This document shows positions 47,901-57,875 of a stretch of DNA of 64,000 nt, piece by piece (position 1 is the stretch's first letter; the number at the start of each line of letters is the position of its first letter). The position numbers were made by a program, and so were the translations under genes. Location: NCBI GenBank assembly GCA_933228675.1, contig OW121741.1:37415952-37479951 (forward strand), in the 5' to 3' direction. The DNA is from Stomorhina lunata (taxonomy: Eukaryota > Arthropoda > Insecta > Diptera > Rhiniidae). A model generated the notes under the pieces. The model saw only the letters and a list, made by a program, of their open reading frames with translations, was not told the DNA's origin and did no database searches.

Positions 47901-49089
47901 AGCAGATTTCACAATAGGCTCTATGACATCCTGCGGTGAAAACTGAACTATGTTAAGAGCTTCGTTGCCGAATTGACCTATTGGGTCTCCAAATGGAGGT
48001 GCGAAATATTAACGAGGGCGGGAAGTTAGAGAATTTTACTTTGAAGTAAAATAACTGTCTTTATGTCTCGTACTGCCCAGATTTTCTGATAGCAAAAGAA
48101 AGATTTAATTATATATTTAATAATTGAATTTGGGACATTAATTTTTAACATTTTCGTTTTATTTTTTCATTATTAATACTTACTAGAAAAATTAGGTTAA
48201 TGCGCTACCATTTCCGTTACTTACCCTAAAATTTATAAACTTACAGATCGCTCCCAGTTCAACACCTCGCTGCTTACGCCGAGCCGATTCTGGAGTCCCC
48301 CAAGAAGCTCTAACACCACGCAGTGATACATTTTCTTGTGGTACGGAGAGCACAATATCCCCTCCCGAACGAGCTCCCTCCGAGTCTTCGAGCGGCGTTC
48401 ACTCAGCTGAAGAGCGAGAAATTGAAGTGGTTATAAGACCTCGCGCCATCTGTAAGCCACCAGCAAAGCTACCACCACCTGCCATACAAGAGGAACCCTA
48501 CGGACGTTGCACAAATATGCGTATGTCCAGTTTTGCAGGAGTCGGTTTAAATAGTGCCACCTTACCCTTACAGCGTTCACAAGCCGAACAAAAATTCGAT
48601 TACTCTCAACATTGCAGCACAATGCCATTGCCTGTGAACAGTCACAATCCATATCAACACCATCAACAAAACGCACAATCTGCAGTATATGCCACCTCGG
48701 CCCACTGCATGTCTCAAACGCAAAACGCCGCATCTATAAATGTAAGTTCTTTCAAAACACCGCTATATGCCAATTCCGGAGTTGCTATGTCGGGTCAAGC
48801 ACAAACTTTTCATGCCAATGAAGATAACGCACAAATGCCAAGACCACAAATTCCGCCCCCACCACAACTAACACACACAACATTGGCCAATGGAGCACGC
48901 TATTCCAATCCTAATATCTTAAGACGTCATCCCTACATGAAAGGTTCAGAGCCACTATATAGTCATCATCATCATCCAACTTTCTCAAAAATCGGCCATG
49001 AAACTATACACGAAGATCGAGATTCTGCCAATTATTCAATGGTCTCCGATCAGGAAAGCCTCTATGCCACCGCTAATGCTTTGCATTAA
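29916..49089 (+). CDS. tinc: Tincar, multi-pass membrane protein
   Basis: Seven coding exons with GT/AG borders and matching phases: 29916-30357, 30420-30535, 30601-30835, 34139-35953, 39481-39931, 45600-46212, 48247-49089 (4,515 nt, 1,504 residues). The conserved block LHLNSLWSIWYGVLLTLFQG and the block DGLEEESRGGTLRTLWTHG identify Drosophila Tincar, also about 1,500 residues as I recall. Apparent spans: about 122-144, 162-184 and 233-254; a loop of ~450 residues rich in Ser/Thr/Asn with a His-rich patch; then five more from about 705 to 893. The 610-residue tail is Pro/Ser-rich, with PPLPPPPPT-like runs. Q-rich stretch near residues 69-77. In Drosophila tinc is expressed in a subset of cardioblasts and in nervous tissue and eye; its biochemical role is unknown. 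The start is the first ATG in frame after the acceptor at 29754. AATAAA signals follow at 49504 and 49584. Introns 3-6 are filled with repeats. Confidence 0.92.
31080..31880. repeat. Degenerate ~270-bp tandem repeat in tinc intron 3
   Basis: 'ttctgataaag' appears at about 31107 and 31368, 'gaaaggacacgtcgggtctt' at 31171 and a similar word at 31436, and 'tttctttctaaac' at 31200, 31466 and about 31690. Steps are about 260-265 bases for the first two; the third is partial. Confidence 0.7.
33095..33990 (-). mobile_element. LINE fragment, RT and RNase H (family K)
   Basis: The minus strand reads KIPQGVLQGGNYQSCLLLS near 33960-33900 (RT motif PQGGVLSPLLW) and YPGTYLLTSDKLAKSA / SADLLSQDNIDRLPA near 33205-33110 (C-terminal RNase H). 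The ADKLAKSA codons are duplicated in tandem. Close relatives lie at 41.46-42.56 and 43.98-44.55 kb in the same orientation. Confidence 0.75.
36570..36860. repeat. 18-bp minisatellite, imperfect
   Basis: The unit 'gagtcatctcaaactgct' and variants (gagccagctcaaacagct, aagttatcttaaactgct) occur head to tail at about 36777-36856 and, more scattered, at 36590-36710. Confidence 0.7.
36960..37880 (-). mobile_element. LINE fragment, RTE-like endonuclease region (family A), split by a SINE
   Basis: The minus frame 37171-36971 reads PKNSWYDEECPNATAKKNSA, the linker after the AP endonuclease that in RTE-like elements reads '.WFDEEC..A...KN.AY'. Further up, 37.2-37.48 kb encodes degraded endonuclease codons. 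The SINE at 37497-37795 sits inside this copy and so is younger than it. Confidence 0.65.
37497..37795 (-). mobile_element. tRNA-derived SINE, complete, 299 bp
   Basis: Flanked by a perfect 13-bp direct repeat gttttaattctta (37484-37496 and 37796-37808), the target duplication. Read on the minus strand, the head begins ccaccgtggtatagcaggtt, with an A-box-like word at 37774-37790 and a B-box 'agttcgatccc' at 37737-37746, spaced as in a tRNA promoter. A body of about 200 bases follows, ending in a (TA)n tail next to the left duplication. The tRNA-like part lacks a convincing cloverleaf acceptor stem, so it is a SINE head, not a functional tRNA gene. Transcription would be by RNA polymerase III and mobilisation by a LINE in trans. 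Confidence 0.88.
37877..39180. repeat. Family T repeat, one complete and two partial units
   Basis: A partial unit (37877-38200) starting 'tatacccttcaccactatag' is followed by a fuller unit (38201-38999) with the same start, ending 'gtggtgaagggtatcgtatg', hairpin 'gtcggcttgaccgac' and 'tttcttatttg'. A third partial copy (39000-39180) repeats 38555-38740. The units contain the 'gtccgtccgtc' run and 'aaatcggtccacatttgacc'. The start and end are inverted repeats of each other. Confidence 0.75.
39255..39390 (-). mobile_element. LINE family A 3' end fragment
   Basis: 'agtctgggcttaccaagtta' matches 15357, and 'cttcttcctcttctgttgtccttg' starts the conserved tail seen at 24540. Only about 130 bases remain. 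Confidence 0.5.
40648..40864. repeat. Fold-back (long hairpin) element
   Basis: The left arm 40648-40736 contains 'aaatcagtta', 'aaataattgccctactgccg' and 'actcagtttggtcgcctgcc'; the right arm 40761-40864 is its reverse complement with a few changes (ggtagacgaccaaactgagt, 'aataggggcaattattttca', 'actgattttt'). Loop ~25 bases. No coding sequence. Confidence 0.85.
40940..41400. other. GC-richer unclassified block, repeat-like
   Basis: Base composition differs from the neighbouring intron. Frames on both strands stay open for 78-94 codons without any motif I know. It is followed directly by LINE family K sequence, so it may be the 5' UTR or 5' end of a non-LTR element. Confidence 0.4.
41460..42565 (-). 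mobile_element. LINE fragment, RNase H (family K)
   Basis: The minus strand near 42120-42000 reads FWVFGYNNMPSNSTADKFAK, the RNase H W.PGH..I.GN..AD..A motif, then SGALLSLDNIDLFTGLPLSA. It aligns with 33.09-33.67 and 43.98-44.55 kb. A 41-base SINE-head relic replaces part of the RNase H region at 42142-42182. Confidence 0.75.
42142..42182 (-). repeat. SINE head relic (41 bp)
   Basis: Matches the tRNA-like head of the SINE at 37757-37797 at 37 of 41 positions (tggtatgctaggcggatgaa...). The paralogous LINE copy at 33.24-33.30 kb has ordinary RNase H sequence here, so this is an insertion with loss of flanking sequence. Confidence 0.75.
43052..43130. repeat. 44-bp tandem duplication
   Basis: 'tttcattaatgatcatgata' starts at 43052 and again at 43096; the shared stretch runs about 33 bases. 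Confidence 0.85.
43981..44555 (-). mobile_element. LINE fragment, family K C-terminal region
   Basis: Aligns with 41.47-42.03 kb: 'gtccacgtcactttggtcc', 'tttcctgcaggggaga', 'tattttacgaattttgatgt', 'ctgatagatcgtgcaaaaa'. Degenerate, minus orientation. Confidence 0.65.
44710..44817. repeat. 36-bp tandem repeat, three copies
   Basis: 'gatgtatatatc.gtc' occurs at 44710, 44746 and 44782, exact 36-base steps. Confidence 0.85.
46213..48246. other. tinc intron 6 with ~500-bp and ~280-bp degenerate repeats
   Basis: The segment with 'aagcgaacagacgtt', 'gaattttaaaacttc', 'gaactaagtaag' and 'gaagaacggaact' occurs near 46515, 46785 and 47285. A second segment ('gaccgatcaatgatttttat', 'ttactga.cgat.aaacggt') occurs near 47150 and 47605. 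At 47820-47990 is a short LINE family J C-terminal piece. No exon-like sequence was seen. Confidence 0.65.
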
Positions 49090-49670
49090 AATACTCCTTT
49101 ATCTTTTTATACTCGTACTATGCCTTTAATACAATACGATACATATTATTACCCTAACATACAAAAACAAAAGAAGAACGCATAGATCCAAATATGAATT
49201 TACATAAAAAAAAAGATACTTAACTATACATACTTACATTACATACAATATAGAAAAAAGCTTATTTAAATAATCGTATCATAATTAAACTACTCAATTT
49301 TACGAATGTATTATTTATGATAATCCAATTTTAGCAAATACTCTCCTCTTACTGCTTGATAATCTAGAGTCCTATACATAGATATTATTGGACTCGAGTA
49401 ATTTACATATGCAACTTATTTTATACAAAATGTTAAGATTTATTACCATTATATTTCCTATAGAGCGGATATCAAGTTTGTTTAATTTTAGGTTATAATT
49501 TAAAATAAATTTCTTAAGTGAGACTTCTTCGCTAGGAAGAAACCGCGTGTCAGATAATCCACATTTAATTTCACAAAATTAGAAATAAAGTGTCTGTCCA
49601 CTGAAATATTAGCCTGTGACACCATTAAGACCCTTATTTAATTTAACCCTGCAAAGATAACCTTATTTTT
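49090..49670 (+). other. tinc 3' UTR and 3' flank
   Basis: AATAAA at 49504-49509 and 49584-49589. The second lies inside a 113-bp block (49556-49668) that is repeated without change at 52819-52931. Confidence 0.55.
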
Positions 49671-49919
49671 TTGTACGTTTAAGATAACGAACGTCTTAGA
49701 GACGTATGGGTTTTCACATCCTTTTAAGAATTTATTGAAATAAAAATTTATATTTTTTTTATTAAATTCTTTTATTTATTATGTTTTCTCTTAAATAACA
49801 TAAAAATTTTATAAATAAATATCAGTTAAGTTAGAAATATATCGTTGGTAATTTCTACATGAAAGCCCTAACTCGCATATTTAAAACTTATCTAAAACAG
49901 AAATTGACAAAATTTTACG

Positions 49920-50880
49920 TTTTTCTACCCACCATTAAAAAGAGATTGAGATTGTCATTCCGTTTGTAATTTCCTTAATATTGGTTCAAAAAACAAAAAC
50001 GATATTTAATCTGAATCCTTATGAAATTCTGAGCGATGCCCGTCTGTCTGTTGAAATCACGATAACGCCTAAACGAAAGGAGCTAGCTCACTGAAACTTA
50101 GCAAAAATATTCTTTATTTCTGAGAAAAGTTTGGTATTGAAATTGGCCGAAATCGGTTAACATTTGACCATAGCTCCCGTATAACCTCGCCTAGTCTAAT
50201 CGCTTATTTGCTAATAAATGACAAATTATAATAGCTATGATGATAAAATTTGGTATATAGAAGTTTTACATAAGTACTAGGCAGCATATAAAATTTCAAA
50301 TCGGTTCACATTTAACCATTTACAAAAAACTTACGGAAACAGCCTAAATTCCACCTAAAATACACTTAAATGTCAATAATTGATAAACTGTAATAACTTT
50401 GGCCACTAAATTTAGCACAGAAAAGTCTTATCTTAATGCCAACCAGTGTGCAAAATTTTGTCACAATCGGTCACCATTTGACCATAGCTCCCATATAAAA
50501 ATCTTACGGAAACACAAAAATACAAAAAGAAAAGGGGGTTTATGTCCCTCTGTCCATTAGATAAAAGCGCGATAGCGTCTTAACGAAAAGATCGAGAGGA
50601 ACAAAATTTTACAAAAGTATTTTCTATATTTTTGTGTATTGAAAATGGACGAAATCGGTTCACATTTAGTAAGAGCTCCCATATAACCCAGATCCGGGAA
50701 ACTAATTAATGCTGACAAATTAAATACAATAACTATGACGACTAAATTTAGAATAGAGATGTTTTATACAACTATTGGTCAGTATATCAAATTTTATAGG
50801 AATAGGTCCATATTTGACTATAGCTTTCATATAAAAAACACGCTTTTTTCTTTATGAGATCTTTCTTTAAATAGTAAAAA
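49920..50880. repeat. Family T repeat
   Basis: Contains 'gcgatgcccgtctgtctgtt', then three rounds of 'atcggtcaccatttgaccat' with 'agctcccatataa', as in the 1-330 and 38.2-38.9 kb copies. Ends are degraded. Confidence 0.7.
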
Positions 50881-50889
50881 ATTTTATCA

Positions 50890-51965
50890 AGAAAACATTC
50901 CAAGTCAAACTTTCAATATCAAAAGCTTCCCTATAGAAACAATATCGAAAGCTTTTCTATAGAAAACTTTTAATATCGAAAGATCTCTTTGTAGAAATCA
51001 TTCGCTATCGAATGCTTTCCTATATAAAACATTCGCTTTGAAAAGCTTTTCTTAATATAATTTGTTTTGATTTGTATTATGAAGGAAATCACAAGTTTTC
51101 CATAGAAGATCTCTCCATATCGAAAGTTTATTATTAGATAGTATTTCGAAATCGAATGATTTATGAAGGAAATCTTTAGACATTAGCATTTTTATATTGG
51201 AAAGCTCTTGATATGGAATGTTTTTGGTAGAAAGATTGGTTATTAAAACTAACCTTTAGGAAATCTGTTGATATAAAAGTTTTTCAATCCGAAATATATT
51301 GACGACAAAAGTTTTTTTAAGATTTCTTATCTTTTGATATCGAAAGTTTTCTTTTAAAAAATCTTTCAATATCAAAAGTTTATTTTAGGAAACCTTTCGA
51401 CATCGAAATATTTATATAGAAAATCTTTTTTTTTTTCCCGGAAAGCTTTCGATATGGAATGTTTTTAGTTGAAAGCTTTTTATATCAAGAATAACCTATA
51501 GGAAAGATTTTGGTATTAAAAGTTTTCTAGAGAAAGATTTCGATATCGAATGGTTATTTTAGGAATCCTTTCGACATCGAAAGTTTTATATAGGAATTTT
51601 TAATATAAACAGTTTTTATTAGAAAGCTATTAGATATTGAAATTTTTCTATAGGAAAGTTTTGTATCTGAAATATTTTGGCAACAAATGTTTTATATAAA
51701 AAATTTTCTGTAGAAAATCTTTTGACATCAACTTGACATCAAAATTTTAGATAGTTTTTTATTGAAAACCTTTTGATGTGGAATGTTTTTAGTATAAAGT
51801 TTTCGATATTAAATGTTACCTATAGGAAAGCTTTTAATACTGAAAGTTTTCTATTCGAAAAATGTTGTCGACGAAAGTTTAATATAAGAAATCATTATAC
51901 ATACATCTAACTGAAAGCTTTAAGATTCGAAAGTTTTCTATTATTTGTTGACGCAACGACACATA
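50890..51965. repeat. Degenerate satellite-like region, GATATCGAAAG/TTTTCTATAGAAA words
   Basis: For about 1 kb the words 'gatatcgaaagttttctata' and variants alternate every 30-45 bases, often with the half-palindromes 'tatcga' and 'tataga/tatagg'. Individual units are diverged; no higher-order period is evident by eye. Confidence 0.8.
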
Positions 51966-52617
51966 ATATGGCGAGATAGGGCCTTTAAATAATATATTTT
52001 TTTAGAAATAAGTTAAATAACCGCTGATCTTGATGAAATTGCCTTAAATTTTTGTGGAGAGGTGTATTTGCGTTAAATGCATTGAAATCACAATAAAAAT
52101 CAATTTCGGAAAAAGTGTGAGTTAGGTTTATTTAATTTAAAATTCACTTTTGTTCAACTTTATGGCGGTCCAAAGTTCCCATCGCGATTTATTGCAGATG
52201 AAATTTTTTAAATTTGAAAATTTTTTCCTGAGTCGTCAAAAATTTTTTTAAATTTATAGTTGTGTACGATAACGAAACTACCCAAACCTGTCCAAAGTTA
52301 CCCAAAACTCACCCAATTGTGTTTCTATGCTCTGTTTTCGTTTCTGAGTCTGAGAGAGGAAGAGAGTATAACTGCCAAATTACTCTCATTTGTCCGAACT
52401 TCAAATATGCTTTGTTCAAGTTAACACTTATATAAAAAATGTTTACACTTTGTGGGTGGATGCGGATGTGATAGAATGTTTGAATACTTTTTCTGTTTTT
52501 AGAAGGTCAAAATCTATAAGAAAACATTAAGTGACTCCATGCAGTTTCTTTTTGATGTAGACCTGTGTAATTTTTCTTTTTGTTTTTAATTTTCATTAGT
52601 AATTATCAGAAAAAATA
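51966..52617. other. AT-rich spacer, nothing recognised
   Basis: No gene or named repeat. GA-rich run near 52350-52370. Confidence 0.4.
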
Positions 52618-53134
52618 TTCCATTCTTTCATTACATAATTTGTAATAAAATCTATATTTCTTGATCGATTATTACAAGATGTAGCTTGTTTTGCTTAGAA
52701 CATATTCATCTATACATCAATAGTAAAAAAAATTAAACATTTGTTGTCATTTATATTTTTTATGATTTTTTGAAAAACTAAAATTTTTCAAAAATAAAAA
52801 TGTTGGTGTAAAATGTCGAATCCACATTTAATTTCACAAAATTAGAAATAAAGTGTCTGTCCACTGAAATATTAGCCTGTGACACCATTAAGACCCTTAT
52901 TTAATTTAACCCTGCAAAGATAACCTTATTTCCATTCTTTCATTACATAATTTGTAATAAAATCTATATTTCTTGATCGATTATTACAAGATGTAGCTTG
53001 TTTTGCTTAGAACATATTCATCTATACATCAATAGTAAAAAAAATTAAACATTTGTTGTCATTTATATTTTTTATGATTTTTTGAAAAACTAAAATTTTT
53101 CAAAAATAAAAAATGTTGGTGTAAAATGTCGAAT
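52618..53134. repeat. A-B-A rearrangement: 204-bp direct repeat around a copy of tinc 3' flank
   Basis: A1 (52618-52821) and A2 (52930-53134) differ only by one A in a homopolymer. Between them lies B (52819-52931), a 113-base copy of 49556-49668 with no difference seen. The junctions share 2-3 bases between donors (aat at A1/B, tt at B/A2). Confidence 0.92.
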
Positions 53135-54878
53135 ATCTCTGTAACGGCTGAGTGGATTAAAAAATATTCCTAAAACAAATTAAAGATAATATTGTCGCCG
53201 AATTTAGGTTTTTTTTTCTTATTAAATATGACAAGCCGTTTTTCAGTTGTAGTAATATAAGCAGTGCAAAACCTCTTTTTTGAAAAAAAATGTAAATCTC
53301 GAAAACTAGCACAATATTCAAAAAACTAAAATCATTTTCGGATTTAGCAGATAAAATGTATCCAAGTTCAGGCCGCAGCAAAAAGCTAAATTTTTATATA
53401 ACTGTGTAATATCCTAAAATCAAACAAACCTCATTTCAAAGGAATAACATGAGCCATTCTATTATACTAGGCTTGAATATGCATGTATGTGTGTGTGTAC
53501 TGGATTTGTCACAAATCACAATATACGCAGAATGCCCGATTTTAAAATAAAATCGTGTAATAGATTTTTTTGCTTTATGTTTTTCTGCTGCAGATTCTTA
53601 AAAAATCCCGCCAATTTTCTAAACTTATTTGTTAATATATCAAAAACTATATACTCATATAAACCCCTGTTCTATAAAACGAATCTAACTAAAATTAAAA
53701 TCGATTCAGATTCCTAAGTCCTACATATATAATTTCTAAAACAAGCATTTTTTATTAGTTTTAAGATTTATTGTTAAGATCACGGTTATACTATAACAAT
53801 TATTTAATAAAAAAAATATTGTTGTATTTTATATAATTTTAATGTAAGAGTATTAAAAAATTTCACAAGATTTTAAATTCTTGGGGATTCGTTTTAGAGG
53901 ACAGGTCAAAAAAGTGTCAAATTTAGGACATGCATATGATACAGAGGAAGTATAATGGTATAAAATTGTCTCAAAATTACATATCTACATCTACATGTTT
54001 ATATTATACATAAATCACTATTAACAAAAAAATACCATTATTTAAAGAAAATTCAAACTTTAATATGCTATTTCGTAATAATTCTTAAATTAAGAATTGT
54101 TTTTTTTTTTTTAATTAAACAAGCCCTTAGCGCCAAAATTATCATAAGCGACAATATCACTAGAATTTGATTTAAAAGCAAAACTGGATCACATTTTCTT
54201 TCAAATCCAAAACGTATTATTACTTAAGTATTAAAAATTCCTAAAATTCTTTAAAATTTAATAGCCTAGTTCACAATCCTTGGCAAATAGTCTGGCATCC
54301 TGGCATTTGCCAAATGCTTAAATGCTATACCAATTTGCAAGGGTTTGCAAACCTGGCTAATAACATTTACATAACAAAAACCATTTTAGAACTAGACGCT
54401 AGAGGGCTCCTAATATCACACAAAATTTTACTCTATTTATTACGAAATAACTTAATTGTAATATTAATAAATAACAAAAACAAAAAAATCGCTTTTACAA
54501 GCTAAAAACTCAATTTTTTTGAATATTATGTGTATAATCAATAATTTTGCAATAAATAACCGATTTTAATTTTTTGTATAACTTTCTTAGATTTTATTTG
54601 AAAAGAAAAGAATAAAAAACAAATTTCTCAAATTCTCGTCTGAATTTCTCCAAAAAAGTTGACATATTTTAAGCTCGAATAAAAATAAAATACATGTTAA
54701 TTTTTTGCGATATATTTTTATTATATTTATACATACTTATAACTAATAAAAAGATAATAAAAAACTAATCAAACCATATTTTGGTTAAAATGGACAAAAA
54801 TTTATTTTGATGAAGATTTTTTTTTTGGGGGGTGGGGGAATTACTGATACTCCATCAGAAGTCAAAAGCTTTTATATA
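53135..54878. other. AT-rich intergenic DNA, no gene
   Basis: 1.7 kb without recognisable coding, RNA or repeat structure. The short frames at 53157-53381, 53487-53717 and 54314-54505 lack motifs. Confidence 0.45.
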
Positions 54879-55223
54879 CAGGGTAGCTGATGAATTTTGC
54901 TACATTGAGAAACTCAAAAAATTTTTTGTAATGTATTTCTTATTAACTCATTTGAAAAATAACATATTTTTATTAAAGTAATATAATTGAATTTAAATGG
55001 CCTCTAACCTCGGTGACGACTTCTTATCAAAAAGTTATTATTATGAACTCTAAAGTGTTAAAGCGTCACACTTACAAAATTCTGGTCTCATTGTTCCAAT
55101 TCTTCATTTTTGTTAAATCTAAAGATCAATCTATACAATAAAATAAAAATGGTGTAACCAACCTGTTATACAGAAAAAGTTCTGACTTTTACTTTTTGGT
55201 AGCAGCTTTCATTAGCCACCCTG
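54879..55223. mobile_element. 345-bp MITE with TA target duplication
   Basis: Left end cagggtagctgatgaatttt; right end in reverse cagggtggctaatgaaagct; 20 of the first 25 bases agree. Both sides carry TA (54877-54878, 55224-55225). No coding. Size and TA target suggest a Tc1/mariner-type MITE. Confidence 0.85.
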
Positions 55224-55232
55224 TACAATATA

Positions 55233-56893
55233 CAGTGGTGGTCACGTATTTAGCACAAATGGTACCTGTTATCTCTTATAGGAATTTTTTTCGCTACTTT
55301 TTTTGTAATGTATTACACGTGATGCGAAGATGAAGTCGTATTCCTTTTATATACGTATTTTTTAAAAATTATATTTATTTTTGCAATTATTTAAAACTAA
55401 CCCATAAAAAATACTGGACATATTTTTAGCACATATTAAAAACAATATTTATTAAAAATCAAAAACAAGTTATTAATTAAAATTTCTTGAAAAAAACCTA
55501 ATATTTTGTAGGATATCCTTTATTTTATATAACTACCGCACATGTTTTAGGCACACTCTTCACAAGAGCCAGGTATCGCTCATTTGGGATAGCGTGCCAT
55601 ATTTTTTGGATTTTCGTCCATAAATCATTTAAGTTGTTAGGTTTTACGCTTGTTATATGCTTCTCTATATCATTCCAAAGATTCTCAATAGGATTGAGAT
55701 CCGGAGATTGAGCTGGCCATTTCAAAACATCTATTTGACTCTCCTCCAAGCAATACTTCACAGTACGTAAAGATTGTTTAGGGTCATTGTCATGCATGAA
55801 GCGCCAGCTAGATGGCATCTTTGCCTCTGCTTATGGTATAATAATATCGGCTAGAATATTTTTATAAACGTGTTGATCCATACGTGTGTCAATTTTGTGT
55901 ATTGGACCAACTTCATGCCCTGAGAATGCAAGCCACACCATCACATTTCCTCCACCATGTTTTACAGTCTTTGACGTATACTTTGGCTTGTGCTGCATGT
56001 TCGGAAGATACCATACATATCTCTTTCCATCAAATCCAAATCTACAAAACTTCGATTCGTCGCTCCAAAGTATGTTTTTCCAAAAATCGAATGGCTTTTC
56101 CAAATGCTATCGGGCGAAAGAAATTCGTGACTTCAAATTCTTTTTTGACACATGTGGCTTGTGTTGCACAATACAGCCACGCGATTTTTTCTTCATTAGG
56201 ACGTCTTTGTATCGTTCTGTCGGAGACATCAATACCGTATTTTGATGACACTTCACTATTTGTTTCACTGGAGCTCTAAAAAGGGTCGGCCACTGACATT
56301 CTATGTATAAAAGAATCCTCTTTTGTTATCGTTTTTCTTGGTCTAGGTGCCGTGTGCTTTTATATGGCTCAAAGCATTATATACCATCTTTCCGGAGCAA
56401 TTTTAAATACTTGCTATTTCACTTACAGGACATTCTCTCGAATTTATTTCACAAATCACCTGTCGTTGCGTATCTGTGCACCATTTATTTTAGGCCATGT
56501 CTAATAAATATTTTCTTTCTGAAAAACCTTCAACTGTACACAATATGATGAAAAACTTACCAAAAATTAATTAAAAATTCAAAAAATAACATAAATGTAA
56601 AATGTTTAATAATTGTGCTAAATTTGTGTCCAGCTCCAATTACGTATTACCAACAAATAAATTATATATGAAGCAATTGAAGAAAGGGAATAACAAAAAG
56701 AGTAACGGGACTTGTCGATCACACCATAAGCTACACATCGTGGCAAAAAAAAGAAAATTATTACTCCAACAGAAAAATATATGGTTTTGAAAAAAAAAAA
56801 AAACGCATAACTAGCGCGCTAAATGTAAGAATTCTATACTAAAATATATAACATCTTTATAAAAATGAAACCACTTACGGACACCGCTACTTG
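55233..56893 (-). mobile_element. Tc1-like DNA transposon, inactive, about 1.66 kb
   Basis: The left end is TA then cagtggtggtcacgtattta (55231 on), a typical Tc1-family terminus. The right end, read in reverse, starts near 56893 with caagtagcggtgtccgtaag, a diverged match. Inner copies of the '.tttagcacaaat' word lie at about 55413-55433 and, inverted, 56608-56628, an IR/DR-like arrangement with about 170 bases between outer and inner repeats on the left. It sits 7 bases from the 345-bp MITE. Confidence 0.8.
55498..56498 (-). pseudogene. Tc1-family DD34E transposase, broken
   Basis: The minus strand starts at an ATG at 56498 (TAA two codons later), then WCTDTQRQVICEINSREC and the paired-like DNA-binding region, VSDRTIQRRPNEEKI, the first catalytic Asp in ILWSDESKF, HGGGNVMVW, the second Asp in MHDNDPKQ, and the Glu in SPDLNPIENLW, ending GYPTKY at 55498. 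The second acid and the Glu are separated by exactly 34 residues in one open frame, so this is DD34E. Stops at codons 3, ~30 and near the C-terminus and at least three frameshifts make it inactive. About 330 residues ancestrally, normal for the family. Confidence 0.9.
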
Positions 56894-57600
56894 ATACAAG
56901 ACCATGGCGCGTGGTCAATTGATATATATATAGATATTGTATGGTTAAAGTTTTATTTTACTTAATACAACTACAAATTTTATTCGAAACAGCCCTTATT
57001 TCGTGTTGGATAAAAACGTTCAAAATAGTTTTTCTACTGCTTTCAATTAAAATCTTACTGTAGCATTAATAAAATTCTGCTCTTTTTGGATTTCCCTATA
57101 TTAATTTGTTTTCAATGGCAACACTTATTTTAATAACAAACTAAAAAATAGAGAGTAAAAATGTAAGAGAAACTATTTACTCTCTTATAAATCATTCACT
57201 AAATTAACGCACTACTAAAATTTAAGAAACCGGCTGACTAGAAAAAAGAACATTTGCAGACACGTGTAGGAATTAAACGAGTGAACAAGTAAAAATTGTG
57301 CGTAGGAATTAAATAAAAATTAAGTTAATATATAAAAATTAAAAAATAAATTTCACAGTGTTATTAAAAAATACAATATACAAATACATAAAATAATTAA
57401 CAATAACTTTATTTTGATTTAAAGAACAATTTGTTTACTAAATGTTGTTTTTGAATGGAAAATATTGAGTCCAAAATATAATGTGCTTTTTTTTATTCTT
57501 ATCAATTTTCAAAACAGTGCAGTTGGAGATTGCTTGAGGTGCATTAAAAACAACGATTACAACTGAAATATTGTTTTGATACCTCATTGAATCTTGGAAC
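56894..57600. other. AT-rich spacer before ade2
   Basis: Includes a short TATATA run (56925-56935). No gene or repeat recognised. Confidence 0.4.
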
Positions 57601-57875
57601 TTTTTCTTGTCCTCCCCGAAACGTCAGTTGTTGTGTCTGTAATAGCATCAATTTACGTTAGCCAAGTTCGCCAAGTGTGATAACCCCCCAAGCAGAGGAA
57701 ATCTATATATTGAAAGAAAAGCAACAACAATTTGATATAAAAACCTGTAAGTATTGTTGTTGGTTTTGTGTAGGCTTGCTTTTATTATTGATCCCATTTC
57801 AACTGCTGATAGATCGTCTTACATTAATTGATCATTTGAATTTTTAGTTTTCATTGATTTGGATCGTATTGCATC
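57601..57875 (+). promoter_or_regulatory. ade2 5' UTR with a probable small intron
   Basis: A leader exon probably ends at 57746 ('aaacct|gtaagt'), and the first coding exon begins at 57848 after 'tttttag', giving a 100-base 5' UTR intron. The 57600-57740 stretch is less AT-rich than its surroundings, as expected of a leader or core promoter. The transcription start cannot be placed. Confidence 0.5.
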
